Shown: positions 34,199-43,806, counted from the first letter of the stretch. The stretch is 64,000 nucleotides of DNA from M0108 sp044228795 (GCA_044228795.1 JBGAUE010000017.1:5709-69708), one strand, 5' to 3'. Notes: a model not told the origin generated them from the letters alone. Numbers and translations: made by a program.

Positions 34199-34226
34199 GG
34201 AACCCCGACTCGTGCGCCGGGGTTCC
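34199..34226 (+). terminator. hairpin after sdhB
   Basis: A perfect 9-bp stem (GGAACCCCG / CGGGGTTCC) with a 10-nt loop lies 17 bp after the sdhB stop. A second GGGGTTCCC at about 34237 could pair alternatively. No T-run is present. Confidence 0.45.
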
Positions 34227-34278
34227 TGATCATCCTGGGGTTCCCTGGTTGATCTTGGACAGTTTATGTTCCAGTTCG

Positions 34279-34324
34279 GGTTACGGCTGGCCAAGGAAGG
34301 TTGGTTACCGCTGGCTAAGGAGGC
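34279..34324. repeat. two-copy 24-bp direct repeat upstream of gltX
   Basis: GGTTACGGCTGGCCAAGG and GGTTACCGCTGGCTAAGG recur with a 24-bp period, at 34279 and 34303. They lie in the 313-bp non-coding gap between sdhB and gltX. Nothing else apart from the sdhB hairpin and a -10 element is seen in this gap. Confidence 0.6.
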
Positions 34325-34455
34325 TCGGGTAGCGTCTATCGGGGGTCGCCGTGAATACGTCCCTGTAGGCTTGACGACCGCATCCCTGCGGTCGACACCC
34401 CCGCCAGACGCCACCCGACCCTCCCCGCACCCGTAACCGCCCACGCCTCGGCTTT

Positions 34456-34464
34456 TGCTAGAAT
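34456..34464 (+). promoter_or_regulatory. extended -10 element upstream of gltX
   Basis: TGCTAGAAT fits TGnTAnAAT and would start transcription near 34471, about 25 nt before the gltX ATG at 34496. It overlaps the alternative ATG at 34463, which argues against that start. Confidence 0.45.
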
Positions 34465-34495
34465 GCCCGCCTTCCCTGTCAGTCCGTGGATTGCC

Positions 34496-35911
34496 ATGAC
34501 CATCCGAACCCGTTTCGCCCCGTCTCCCACCGGTTACCTCCATGTCGGCGGTGCCCGGACCGCTCTCTTTTCCTATCTCTTTGCCCGCCGGCATGGGGGG
34601 CGCTTCATCCTGCGCATCGAGGACACGGATCTGGAGCGATCCACGGCGGAGTCGGTCAACGCCATCCTGGAGGGCATGGCCTGGCTCGGGTTGGAGTACG
34701 ATGAGGGCCCCTTCTACCAGACCCACCGCTTCGACCGCTACAACCAGGTCATAGACGAACTCCTGGCCAAGGGCCTGGCCTATCGCTGCGACTGTCCCAA
34801 GGAACGGCTGGACGCCCTGCGCGAGGAACAGATGGCGGCCAAGCTCAAACCGCGCTACGACGGCCTTTGTCGTCATCGCGACCTGGACCCGAGCCAGCCC
34901 CACGTCATCCGCTTCCGCAACCCGGATACGGGCCAGGTGGTGGTGGACGACCTGATCCGGGGGCCCATGGCCTTCGATAATCGGGAACTGGATGACCTCA
35001 TCATCCGCCGCAGTGATGGGGCCCCCACCTACAACCTGACGGTGGTGGTGGACGACGCCGATATGGCCATCACCAACGTCATCCGCGGCGACGACCACAT
35101 CAATAACACCCCGCGCCAGATCAATATCCTGCGCGCCCTGGGCAAGGAGCCGCCGCATTACGCCCATGTTCCCATGATCCTGGGCGACGATGGCTCCCGC
35201 CTCTCCAAGCGCCATGGCGCCGTCAGCGTGGTGGCCTACCGGGACCAGGGCTATCTGCCCGAGGCCCTGCTCAACTACCTGGTGCGCCTGGGCTGGTCCC
35301 ATGGCGATCGGGAGATCTTCTCCCTGGAGGAAATGGTCGAGCTCTTTGACATCGGCCAGGTCAACAAGGCGGCCGCGGCCTTCAACACCGACAAACTGGA
35401 CTGGCTCAACCAGCATTACATCCAACATGCCGATCCCCGGCGCATCGCCCATCTGCTGCGGCCCCATCTGGGGGATCTGGGGATCGATCCCGCCGTGGGC
35501 GCCGACCTGACGGCCGTCGTCGCGGCCCAGGCCGCTCGGGCCAAGACCCTGGTGGAATTGGCGCGCATCAGCGCCTTCGTCTATCGGGATTTCGACGATT
35601 ACGAAGAGGGCGCTGCCAAGAAGCACCTGCGCCCGGTGGCGACTGAGCCGCTGGAGCGCCTGCGCGACCGCCTGGACATGCTGGCCCTGGCGGACTGGGA
35701 GCCGGTAACCCTGGAACATACGGTGCACCGGGTGGCCGAGGAGCTGGGGCTGAATTTGGGCAAGGTCGCCCAGCCCCTGCGCGTCGCCCTCGTCGGCCGC
35801 GCCGCCTCGCCGGGCATCGACATCACCCTGAGTCTGGTCGGCAAGGAAGCGACCTTGCGCCGCATCGACCGGGCGCTGGCTTATATCCGCCAGGGGGCCG
35901 CGGTGGTCTGA
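34496..35911 (+). CDS. gltX: glutamyl-tRNA synthetase
   Basis: A 471-residue class I synthetase charging tRNA-Glu. The HIGH-type motif is in APSPTGYLHVGGARTALF and the KMSKS-type motif in DGSRLSKRHGAVSV. Full length equals E. coli GltX. The start at 34496 gives MTIRTRFAPSPTG, the family N-terminus. Confidence 0.98.
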   Translation: MTIRTRFAPSPTGYLHVGGARTALFSYLFARRHGGRFILRIEDTDLERSTAESVNAILEGMAWLGLEYDEGPFYQTHRFDRYNQVIDELLAKGLAYRCDCPKERLDALREEQMAAKLKPRYDGLCRHRDLDPSQPHVIRFRNPDTGQVVVDDLIRGPMAFDNRELDDLIIRRSDGAPTYNLTVVVDDADMAITNVIRGDDHINNTPRQINILRALGKEPPHYAHVPMILGDDGSRLSKRHGAVSVVAYRDQGYLPEALLNYLVRLGWSHGDREIFSLEEMVELFDIGQVNKAAAAFNTDKLDWLNQHYIQHADPRRIAHLLRPHLGDLGIDPAVGADLTAVVAAQAARAKTLVELARISAFVYRDFDDYEEGAAKKHLRPVATEPLERLRDRLDMLALADWEPVTLEHTVHRVAEELGLNLGKVAQPLRVALVGRAASPGIDITLSLVGKEATLRRIDRALAYIRQGAAVV

Positions 35912-35972
35912 TGCCCCCCGGGTCCGCCCTGCCGCTGGCATCACCGGCACGCCGCATCGCCAGGTTGCCCGG

Positions 35973-37445
35973 ATGAACGCCATCCCCGTCCTCAGCATCC
36001 TGCTGTTGTTCCCGGTCGTCGGCGCCCTGCTGGTGGGCATGCTGCCGGGTGATCGGATCGCCCTCATCCGCTGGACCGCCATCCTCGTCGCGCTCCTGAC
36101 CCTGGTCCTGGCCTGGGGTCTGCTGGGGTGGTTCGACGCCCGGGCGGAAGGCGTCCAATGGTTTGAGCGCTATAGCTGGAATCCCCGCATGGGCACGGCC
36201 ATTGCCCTGGGGCTGGATGGATTTTCCTTGCCCCTGGTACTGCTGGCGACCCTCCTGTCCCTGGTCGCCCTCCTGGCCTCGCGCGGCATCCGGGAGCGGG
36301 TCAAGGGCTACTATGCCCTGATGCTGATCCTGGAATCGGCCACCCTCGGCGTCTTCATGGCCCAGGACTGGTCCATCTTCTACGTCTTCTGGGAACTGGT
36401 CCTGATCCCCCTCTTCTTTCTCATCGACGGCTGGGGCGGCAAGAACCGCCATGGCGCGGCGCTGAACTTTGTCCTCTATACCATGGGCGGCTCCGTCTTC
36501 ATGCTGATCGCCCTGCTGGTGGTCTTCGATGCCGTGGGCGTCCATTCCTTCGCCATGGCGGACCTGGCCGCGGGCGGGCCGCGCCTGAGCCGGGAGACCC
36601 AGGTCCTGATTTTCCTGGGTCTGCTCGTCGGCTTCGGGGTCAAGATGCCCATCTTCCCCATCCACGGCTGGCTGCCCCTGGCCCACGTCGAGGCCCCGAG
36701 CCCGGTCTCCATTCTGCTCTCGGGCATACTGCTTAAAATGGGCTCCTATGGCCTGATCCGGGCCGCCCAGATGTTGCCTGAGGCGGTGATGGCGCTCCAG
36801 ACCCTACTGGTGGTTCTGGCTATGATCAGCCTCCTCTACGGCGGGCTACTGGCCTGGCGCCAGACGGACCTCAAGGCCATGGTGGCCTATTCCTCCGTGA
36901 GCCACATGGGGGTGGTGCTGCTGGGTATCGCCGCCCTCAATGTCGCTGGCCTCACTGGGGCCTTGCTGCAAATGGTGGCCCACGGGCTGGTGGCGGGGGC
37001 CCTCTTCCTGCTCATCGGCCTCCTCTACGAGCGCACCCATACCCGGGAGATTGGCCATTACAGCTCCCTGGTGCGGGTCATGCCGCGCTTTGCCTTCTTC
37101 ACCATTCTCGCCTTCGTTGCCGCCGTTGGCCTGCCGGGGACGGCGGGCTTCATCGCCGAACTCCATGCCCTGATCGGCGGGTTCCAGGTCTGGGGTGGCT
37201 GGGTGGCGATTCTTAGCCTGGGCGTCCTCATCAGCGCCGCCTACGCCATCCGCACCGTCGGTCGTCTCTTTACGGGGCCCGTGCGCCCGGAGATGGGGGG
37301 GGTGCCGGACCTGGGGCCGACGGAATTACTGGCCGCCGGCGTACTCACCGCCGGTTTCTTGCTGCTGGGCCTCTTTCCCGCCGCCATCCTGCAGCTCGTG
37401 GGGGCCAGCGTCGCCCGTTTCGGCGCCGTCCTCGCGGCCTCCTAA
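35973..37445 (+). CDS. NuoM/MrpD-like antiporter subunit of the DAB cluster (1)
   Basis: A 490-residue membrane protein with about 14 helices, homologous to complex I subunit NuoM and Mrp antiporters. Key proton-path residues are all present: Glu141 in VFWELVLIP, Lys224 in GFGVKMPIFPIHGWLP, Lys255 in GILLKMGSYG and Glu396 in AGFIAELHAL. No other complex I genes are near; it precedes dabA by 13 bp. It probably supplies ion-gradient energy to the carbon pump. It starts 61 bp after gltX. Confidence 0.88.
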   Translation: MNAIPVLSILLLFPVVGALLVGMLPGDRIALIRWTAILVALLTLVLAWGLLGWFDARAEGVQWFERYSWNPRMGTAIALGLDGFSLPLVLLATLLSLVALLASRGIRERVKGYYALMLILESATLGVFMAQDWSIFYVFWELVLIPLFFLIDGWGGKNRHGAALNFVLYTMGGSVFMLIALLVVFDAVGVHSFAMADLAAGGPRLSRETQVLIFLGLLVGFGVKMPIFPIHGWLPLAHVEAPSPVSILLSGILLKMGSYGLIRAAQMLPEAVMALQTLLVVLAMISLLYGGLLAWRQTDLKAMVAYSSVSHMGVVLLGIAALNVAGLTGALLQMVAHGLVAGALFLLIGLLYERTHTREIGHYSSLVRVMPRFAFFTILAFVAAVGLPGTAGFIAELHALIGGFQVWGGWVAILSLGVLISAAYAIRTVGRLFTGPVRPEMGGVPDLGPTELLAAGVLTAGFLLLGLFPAAILQLVGASVARFGAVLAAS

Positions 37446-37458
37446 AGGGGATCGCACC

Positions 37459-40400
37459 TTGTCACATTCGCCTTCAGTATCCAGGGCGGAGCCCGAGACC
37501 GACAACCGCGCGCGCATCCTGGCCGCCATCGAGCATTTGGATCACGTCCTGCCCGGTCAGGCCCCGCTCCAGGATTTTGTCCACCACAACACCCTCCACG
37601 GCTTCCAGCATCTGCCCTTTCCCGAGGCCCTGGCCCAGGCCCATCGCCTGAACGGCGCCGCGGGCTATCCGAGCCCAGAGCAATTCCGCGCCTACTATCG
37701 TCGGGGCCGCGTCGAGCAGCGGGATCTGGTGCAGGTCCTGGACGGGGAAACGGCCTTGGACCCCGGCGAACACCTCTTCACGACCCCGACGAGTCCAGTC
37801 GGGCGCCACGACATCTACCTGCTGGCCCTGCTTCACCCCCTGGAGCCCATCGCCAATAACCAGTTGGCCTGGGAACTCGAGGAGATGGGCGCCCTGGAGC
37901 GTTTTCAGGCGGATGTCCCCCCCGAAATGCGCGCCCGGCTGCTGGCCGCCAGTGGCCTGGGCGAGCAGGAGAGCATCGCCGATCTGTGGAGCGCCTGTCT
38001 GGAACGACTGGACCTGAGCTGGTATCAGATCCATCCCGAGGAACTGGTGGACCTGACCCCGGAACGCCTGGAGGCCATGCAGGCGGAGTTGCAGGGGGAG
38101 GGGGCCAGCGATGGCGCCCATCACCTGCTACAGCGGCGGATCAGCCGCCTGGTGCGTGACGAACTCAGGGCGCTGATGGAGCGGGTTGGCCGGGATCTCA
38201 CCCTGACCGGCCTCCTGCGGTTGCTGGCGGGTCGCGATTTGCTGGACGAGATCCGTCCCTATCTCATCCGACAACTGGCCAACTTCCTCGACCAGGGCCT
38301 GGCCGCCTGGCACCCGGTCGACCGGGACGCGGGGTTTTATGCCTGCTGGCGGCGACTGGCTCAAGTCACTCCGGGCTGGCGGCTGCTGGGGCTGGAGGAC
38401 TGGACCCGGGATCTCGACGACCTGCCCGAGGATCCCCTGGAGGCCCTGATGGCGGAACTGGAGGGCCTGGGGCTGCCGCCCGACCGATGGCCCGGCTATC
38501 TGGAGCGCCTGGCCCTGGAGTTACCCGGCTGGTCCGGCATCTGGCTGTGGCGCCACCGGCATCCGGACTACAAGGGCTGGGGTCAGCCGGTGGGCATGCT
38601 GGATTATCTGGCGGTCCGTCTCATCCTGGAGCGCCTTCATTGCCGGCGCCTCTGCGCCGAGGAGTGGGAGATAGCGCCCAACCTCGGGGTCCTGAGGGAG
38701 CATTTCGGCAACCACCCCGCGGAATTCCTGGTGCGCTGGTCCCTGTTCAGCGGGCCCCTGCCGGAATATCTGGCCAGCCGCGCCCAGCGCCTGGTAAGGT
38801 CCCGGCAGGATACCCTGGAACAGGCCCGGCCCGAGCATTGGCACCCCCTGGCGCAACTCATCTGGGCCTGGCGCTGGAGCCCCGCGGCGGCGCGGCTGGG
38901 CCGTGATCTCTTTCATCGCGCCTGGCCCCTCTTCCGGCTGGCCCAGCATCTGGGGATGTCGGGCGCGGCCCTGCGGGGGCTGGACCCAGGCCGGCTCCCC
39001 CTCATTTTCGAGTGCCTCGATCGCCTGGACGAGGGGACCGCCGGCTTCATCTGGCTGCGCGCCTTCGAGAACCATTACCGGGACCAGATCTTTAATGCCC
39101 TCGTCAATAATCAGGGACGGGGGCGCTGGCACAACCGGAACCGTCGCCCCTCCGCGCAACTGGTTTTCTGCATGGATGACCGGGAGGAGGGCCTGCGTCG
39201 GCATTTGGAGGAGGTCGATCCGGGCGTGGAGACCCTGGGGGCCGCCGCCCACTTTGGCGTCTCCCACTGGTGGCAGGGCCTGGACGATGAGTCGGCCACC
39301 GCCCTCTGCCCCGTGGTCCTGACGCCCTCCCATCGGGTGCGGGAAGTGGCCCGAACCGGAGCGGCGGACCTGCTGGCCCGTCATCGCCGCCGGCGCGGCT
39401 GGCGGTTGTGGCTGCGTGACCTCCTGCATCAGGAACTCCGCCGTAACCTGGTGACCTCGACCCTGGGCATCCTGCTGGCCGCGCCGGCGGCGACCCTGGC
39501 CTTGGTGGGTAAGGTGGCCGCCCCCCGGCGTTTTGGCGAGTGGGCCGGGCGACTGCGGCGTGATTTCGACTTGAGTGTCCCCACGGAATTGGCCGCAACG
39601 GTGGATGCCTGCCAGGGCGACCCCAGTCCGGATAATGTCCAGCCCGGTTTCGTGACCGCCGAACAGGCGCAACGGGTGGGGGACCTCCTGAGAGTCATGG
39701 GCCTGGATACCGGCTTTGCCCCCCTGGTAGTCATCATGGGCCATGGCTCGGACAGCGATAACAACCCCCACCTCGCCGCCTATGACTGCGGGGCCTGCAG
39801 CGGCAACCACAGCGGCCCCAACGCGCGGCTCTTCGCCGCCATGGCTAACCGGCCCGAGACCCGCGCCCGGCTGCGTGAGCAGGGCCTGGATATCCCCGAG
39901 GACTGCTGGTTCCTGGGGGCCGAGCACAACACCTGCAGCGAGGCCATCCTCTGGTACGATCTGGATCGGCTCCCCGTCGCGAGGGTGGGCGACTTCCAGC
40001 GGTTGGAGACCAGCCTGGGGAAGGCGGTCGGTCTCCATGCCCAGGAGCGCTGTCGCAAGTTCTTTTCCGCGCCAGCCCAGCCAACACCGGACCAGGCCCT
40101 GGCCCACGTCAGGGGGCGCGGGCTGGACTTCAGTCAGGCGCGGCCGGAACTTGGCCACGCCACTAACGCCTGTGCCTTTATCGGCCGACGCGCCATGAGC
40201 CAAGGCGTTTTTTTCGATCGCCGGGCCTTTCTCATCTCTTACGATGCGACCAGGGATCCGGATGGCACCCTGCTGGAACCCCTACTGCTTGCCAACGGGC
40301 CCGTGGGGGCCGGCATCAGCCTGGAGTATTACTTCTCGACCGTGGACAACGAGCGTTATGGGGCGGGCTCTAAAATCACCCATAACGTCGCCGGCTTCTT

Positions 40401-40740
40401 CGGGGTTATGGACGGAGCCAGTTCCGATCTACGTACCGGTCTCCCCCGGCAGATGATCGAGATTCATGAGGCCATGCGGCTGCTGGTGATCGTGGAGGCC
40501 AAGACCCAAGTCTTGACGGCCATTTGTGAGCGCCAGCCACCCCTCCAGGAATTGATCGGCAATGGCTGGTTACTGCTCGCCGCCAAGGACCCGGATGCCC
40601 CCGAGATCCGGATCTTCGATCCGGCCCAGGGTTGGTTCGAATGGCAGAGCCCAGGCCGGCCCTTGCCGAGGGTTTTGCGCTCCTCGGCCCACTTTATGGG
40701 CTGCATGGCACCCCTGGACCCTATTCTGATTGGCGATTGA
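37459..40740 (+). CDS. dabA: DabA, inorganic carbon accumulation subunit (DUF2309/UPF0753)
   Basis: A 1093-residue cytoplasmic protein related to beta-carbonic anhydrases. DAB complexes take up or trap CO2/bicarbonate driven by a cation gradient. The four zinc-site residues known from Halothiobacillus DabA are present with the right spacing: Cys571 and Asp573 in FCMDDREEG, His762 in VIMGHGSDSD and, exactly 15 residues later, Cys777 in YDCGACSGNH. Start TTG at 37459 with AAAGGGG upstream; the frame is open further left into the NuoM-like gene, but that part reads as shadow. Neighbours are antiporter-type subunits on both sides. Confidence 0.95.
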   Translation: MSHSPSVSRAEPETDNRARILAAIEHLDHVLPGQAPLQDFVHHNTLHGFQHLPFPEALAQAHRLNGAAGYPSPEQFRAYYRRGRVEQRDLVQVLDGETALDPGEHLFTTPTSPVGRHDIYLLALLHPLEPIANNQLAWELEEMGALERFQADVPPEMRARLLAASGLGEQESIADLWSACLERLDLSWYQIHPEELVDLTPERLEAMQAELQGEGASDGAHHLLQRRISRLVRDELRALMERVGRDLTLTGLLRLLAGRDLLDEIRPYLIRQLANFLDQGLAAWHPVDRDAGFYACWRRLAQVTPGWRLLGLEDWTRDLDDLPEDPLEALMAELEGLGLPPDRWPGYLERLALELPGWSGIWLWRHRHPDYKGWGQPVGMLDYLAVRLILERLHCRRLCAEEWEIAPNLGVLREHFGNHPAEFLVRWSLFSGPLPEYLASRAQRLVRSRQDTLEQARPEHWHPLAQLIWAWRWSPAAARLGRDLFHRAWPLFRLAQHLGMSGAALRGLDPGRLPLIFECLDRLDEGTAGFIWLRAFENHYRDQIFNALVNNQGRGRWHNRNRRPSAQLVFCMDDREEGLRRHLEEVDPGVETLGAAAHFGVSHWWQGLDDESATALCPVVLTPSHRVREVARTGAADLLARHRRRRGWRLWLRDLLHQELRRNLVTSTLGILLAAPAATLALVGKVAAPRRFGEWAGRLRRDFDLSVPTELAATVDACQGDPSPDNVQPGFVTAEQAQRVGDLLRVMGLDTGFAPLVVIMGHGSDSDNNPHLAAYDCGACSGNHSGPNARLFAAMANRPETRARLREQGLDIPEDCWFLGAEHNTCSEAILWYDLDRLPVARVGDFQRLETSLGKAVGLHAQERCRKFFSAPAQPTPDQALAHVRGRGLDFSQARPELGHATNACAFIGRRAMSQGVFFDRRAFLISYDATRDPDGTLLEPLLLANGPVGAGISLEYYFSTVDNERYGAGSKITHNVAGFFGVMDGASSDLRTGLPRQMIEIHEAMRLLVIVEAKTQVLTAICERQPPLQELIGNGWLLLAAKDPDAPEIRIFDPAQGWFEWQSPGRPLPRVLRSSAHFMGCMAPLDPILIGD

Positions 40741-40751
40741 TCCTGATCTCT

Positions 40752-42296
40752 ATGTTCGCATTGGCCTGGCTGATACCCCTCTTGCCCCTGCTGGCCGCCA
40801 CCTGGATCGCCGGCGCCTATATCCTCCTGGGTAACCGGGGAGAGGCGGGGGAGCGCTGGACCGGGCGGGTCGCGGCCGGGGCGGCCGCCCTGTCCCTCGG
40901 TCTGGTGGTCCTGACCGGGATTCAGGCCCTGGTGATGGGCGCGCCCGGTCAGGTCCGGGTCGGGTCCTGGCTGGTCAGCGGGGACTTGCGGGTGGATATC
41001 GCCTTCACCCTGGACAGCCTGGGGCTCGCGCTGCTTCTGCTGGTGGCCTTTGTGGCCTTGATCACCCTGCGTTTCTCGGTGAATTATCTGCACCGGGAGG
41101 CGGGTTTCACACGCTTTTTCCTGCTCCTGTCGCTCTTCATGGGGGCCATGGAGTTGATCGTCATGGCGGGCAATGCCGTGTTGGTCTTCATCGGCTGGGA
41201 GTTGGCGGGTGTGGCCTCCTATCTGCTGATCGCCTATAACTTCGAGCGCCCCTTGGCAGTCACTAACGCCCAGCGCGCCTTCATCGCGAATCGCATCGGT
41301 GATGCGGGTTTTTTGCTGGGGATCTCCTTCGCCTATCTCTGGATGGGGGGCAGCGATTGGCCCCTCCGGCCTGATCAGGCTTTGGACCCGATCAAGGGGG
41401 ATTTGATCGCCCTGGCCTTCCTGCTGCCGGCCCTGGCCAAGTCGGCGCAACTGCCCTTTGCCCCCTGGGTCGCCCGCGCCATGGAGGGACCCACCCCCTC
41501 CAGCGCCATCTTTTATGGCGCACTCATGGTCCATGCCGGGGTTTACCTGCTCATCCGTCTGGAGCCCTTGCTGGAGACGTCCCCGGCCATCTCCAGCCTG
41601 ATAGCCTTGCTGGGTGCCCTCACGGCCCTCTATGGCTGGCTGGTGGGTCTGGCGCGGACGGACGTTAAGAGTTCCCTCATGTTCTCGACCACGGCCCAGG
41701 TGGGCCTCATGTTTCTCTGGATCGGCCTGGGGTGGTACAGCCTGGCGGCCTGGCATCTGGCCCTGCACGCCCTCTGGCGGACCTATCAGTTTCTGCATGC
41801 CCCAGCCCTGATGCAGCGCATCAGCCGGCCCGCGCGGCCGGTCCCCGCCTGGCTGGCGAATCGGCGCGGTCTGCAAGAGGCGGCCCTGCAGGGGTTTTGG
41901 CTCGATGCCCTGGCAGACGCCTTCCTGGCGCGGCCGGCCCAGGCCATGGCCCGCGACGTCATGGATCTGGACGGCAAGGTGGTCAGTCGTATCGTCGGCC
42001 TGCCTGGCCAGGCCCTCGAACTCTCCTCTCTGGGCACCTCGCCGGACGGGGAGGAGGGCTGGCTCAGGGCGGAGGAGACGATCGTCCGCGGCCGGGGTCT
42101 GCTGGGAAGAAGCCTGGAGCGGGTGGCGAACACCCTCTTCTGGTTCGAGCAACGCCTGGTGCTGCGCGGTGGCGGGCAAGGGTTGCTGGAGGCTATCCAC
42201 CGCCTGGGCGACCAGGTCAACCAGGTCGAGGATCTGCTCGCCCGGCCTCGCTACCTCGTCCTCATGATTCTCGCCACCTTCGCGGTCATTCTCTGA
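40752..42296 (+). CDS. NuoL-like subunit, probable DabB-type partner of DabA
   Basis: A 514-residue membrane protein starting 11 bp after dabA, where DabB normally sits. NuoL-type features: NYLHREAGFTRFF, Glu150 in FIGWELAGVASYLLIAYNF, NRIGDAGFLLG, Lys230 in LAKSAQLPFAPWVARAMEGPTPSSA and HAGVYLLIR. The membrane core appears to stop near residue 375; about 120 mostly polar residues follow (EEGWLRAEETIVRGR, then GGGQGLLEAIHRLGDQVNQV), then a last short helix. The late helices of NuoL, including the Lys/Asp helix-12 site, seem to be missing. Confidence 0.85.
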   Translation: MFALAWLIPLLPLLAATWIAGAYILLGNRGEAGERWTGRVAAGAAALSLGLVVLTGIQALVMGAPGQVRVGSWLVSGDLRVDIAFTLDSLGLALLLLVAFVALITLRFSVNYLHREAGFTRFFLLLSLFMGAMELIVMAGNAVLVFIGWELAGVASYLLIAYNFERPLAVTNAQRAFIANRIGDAGFLLGISFAYLWMGGSDWPLRPDQALDPIKGDLIALAFLLPALAKSAQLPFAPWVARAMEGPTPSSAIFYGALMVHAGVYLLIRLEPLLETSPAISSLIALLGALTALYGWLVGLARTDVKSSLMFSTTAQVGLMFLWIGLGWYSLAAWHLALHALWRTYQFLHAPALMQRISRPARPVPAWLANRRGLQEAALQGFWLDALADAFLARPAQAMARDVMDLDGKVVSRIVGLPGQALELSSLGTSPDGEEGWLRAEETIVRGRGLLGRSLERVANTLFWFEQRLVLRGGGQGLLEAIHRLGDQVNQVEDLLARPRYLVLMILATFAVIL

Positions 42297-42297
42297 A

Positions 42298-43806
42298 ATG
42301 AACCCGATCGCCATTCCCTGGGATAGCCCAGCCGCCTGGCCGCTGCTGGGGGTCTTGCAACTCCTGCCCCTGCTGGGGGCCCTGGTGGTGCTGGCCCTGC
42401 GCCGCGGGTCCCTGGCGACCTTCGCCGGGGTCATCCTGGCCAGCTTCGAACTGCTGCTGGCCATGCTCCTCTATCGAGGCTATGACCCTACTGATGCCGC
42501 CATGCAGTTCGCCGAGCACTGGCATCTGCTAGGTCTGTGGGATTACCACGCGGCCGTGGATGGTGTGAGCATCCTCTTTATCCTGCTGACGGCCCTTATC
42601 ATCCTGTTGGTGTCCCTCTATGGGCCTGTGCGCGGCCTGGGGCCACCCTGGCGGCTAATGGCACTGATTCTGGCCATCGAATCCAGCCTGATGCTGATGT
42701 TCACGACTCTGAATCTGTTATGGTTTGTGTTCGCCTCCGCCATCCAGACGGGCCTCGTCGGGCTCCTGCTGAAGTTTTGGGCGACCTCGTCCCTTATAGA
42801 CCAGGCCATCAAAACCTATATCAAGTTCATGGGCATGGGCCTGGTTCTGCTGCTGTCCGGCACCCTGATTCTGGGCTGGGGCCATACCCACATCAGTAGC
42901 GGTGGCTGGACCTTCGATCTCCTGGAACTCCATCGGGCGGGGGTGGGCCGGGAATTCCAGACCCTGGTCTTTTACCTGCTTTTCTACGGGCTGGCCATTC
43001 GTACCCCGCTCTTTCCCATGCACGGCTGGCTGCCCCAAGTGGCCGAGCATGGTAATATCGCCGTGGCTCCGACCTTGCTCCTGGGACTCAAGATCGGCAT
43101 CTATGGCCTGTTCCGCTTCGTCCTGCCCCTCGTGCCTGAGGCGGTGCAGTATTGGCAGCCATTCGTGGTTGCCTTCGCCGTGGTCGGTATCTTCTATGCC
43201 GCCCTGCTTGCCATGGTGCAGGAGAACCTGCGCCGGCTCTTGGCCTTCGCCGTCGTCTCTCATACCAGCCTCATTGTCCTTGGCCTCTTCACCCTGGATC
43301 ATCAGGCCTTTCAGGGTAGCATCATGCTGGCCGTAACCTTCGGATTGGCGGTGGCAGCCCTGCTCTTTATGACCGGTCTGGTCTATCGCCGGACAAAAAC
43401 GACCCTACTCAGCGAGCTGGGTGGCTTGTTCGACCAGATCCCCTTCGTCGGCATCGCCTTTCTGGTGGCGGGCCTGTCCATCATCGGCATGCCGGGAACG
43501 CCGGGCTTCGACGCTGCCCATCTGGTCCTGGAGGCAGCTATCGCCCGGTTTGGCGGTCTGCTGACCATCGCCGCCGCTCTGGGGAATCTGCTGGCGGCGG
43601 GCTTTCTGCTCTGGGCCTTCCAACGGGCCTTCCTGGGGCCCTGCCCAGAGGGCCAGGCCCCGGTGGCGCCCCTGGGCCTGGCGGAGTGGCTGGTATCCGG
43701 AGCCGTCATCGCCGTGCTTCTGGGGGTGGGCTTCTACTCCCATCCCTGGCTGGAGTTGATCGATGTGCCCCTCGCGGCCTTGAGCGCCCACTATGCCCAG
43801 CCCTGA
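42298..43806 (+). CDS. NuoM-like antiporter subunit with lost proton-path residues (2)
   Basis: A 502-residue, about 14-helix protein. Fold landmarks remain (RTPLFPMHGWLPQVAEHGNIAVAPTLLLG, LLGLKIGIYGLFRF). Compared with its neighbours, however, the helix-5 Glu is Ser147 (WFVFASAIQ), the helix-7 Lys is Arg235 (LAIRTPLFP) and the helix-12 Glu is Ala407 (GTPGFDAAH); Lys265 is kept. It begins two bases after the NuoL-like stop, so it is made together with it. A structural or non-pumping role is inferred. Confidence 0.85.
   Translation: MNPIAIPWDSPAAWPLLGVLQLLPLLGALVVLALRRGSLATFAGVILASFELLLAMLLYRGYDPTDAAMQFAEHWHLLGLWDYHAAVDGVSILFILLTALIILLVSLYGPVRGLGPPWRLMALILAIESSLMLMFTTLNLLWFVFASAIQTGLVGLLLKFWATSSLIDQAIKTYIKFMGMGLVLLLSGTLILGWGHTHISSGGWTFDLLELHRAGVGREFQTLVFYLLFYGLAIRTPLFPMHGWLPQVAEHGNIAVAPTLLLGLKIGIYGLFRFVLPLVPEAVQYWQPFVVAFAVVGIFYAALLAMVQENLRRLLAFAVVSHTSLIVLGLFTLDHQAFQGSIMLAVTFGLAVAALLFMTGLVYRRTKTTLLSELGGLFDQIPFVGIAFLVAGLSIIGMPGTPGFDAAHLVLEAAIARFGGLLTIAAALGNLLAAGFLLWAFQRAFLGPCPEGQAPVAPLGLAEWLVSGAVIAVLLGVGFYSHPWLELIDVPLAALSAHYAQP

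Noticed and set aside
34151..36082. Minus-strand 643-codon open frame
   Set aside because: It lies opposite gltX and neighbouring genes, has Gln/His/Gly-rich shadow composition and no domain. High GC content keeps antisense frames open.
37195..37458. Possible NuoM-DabA fusion, because the dabA frame is open into the NuoM-like gene
   Set aside because: The extra residues are Ser/Pro/Arg-rich shadow of the NuoM-like frame; a TTG with AAAGGGG upstream begins the real DabA at 37459.
38521..40203. Minus-strand 560-codon open frame
   Set aside because: Shadow of dabA; composition is that of antisense GC-rich DNA.
40464..42464. Minus-strand 666-codon open frame
   Set aside because: Antisense to the NuoL-like gene and the dabA end, very rich in Gln, Gly and Pro, with no signal or motif.
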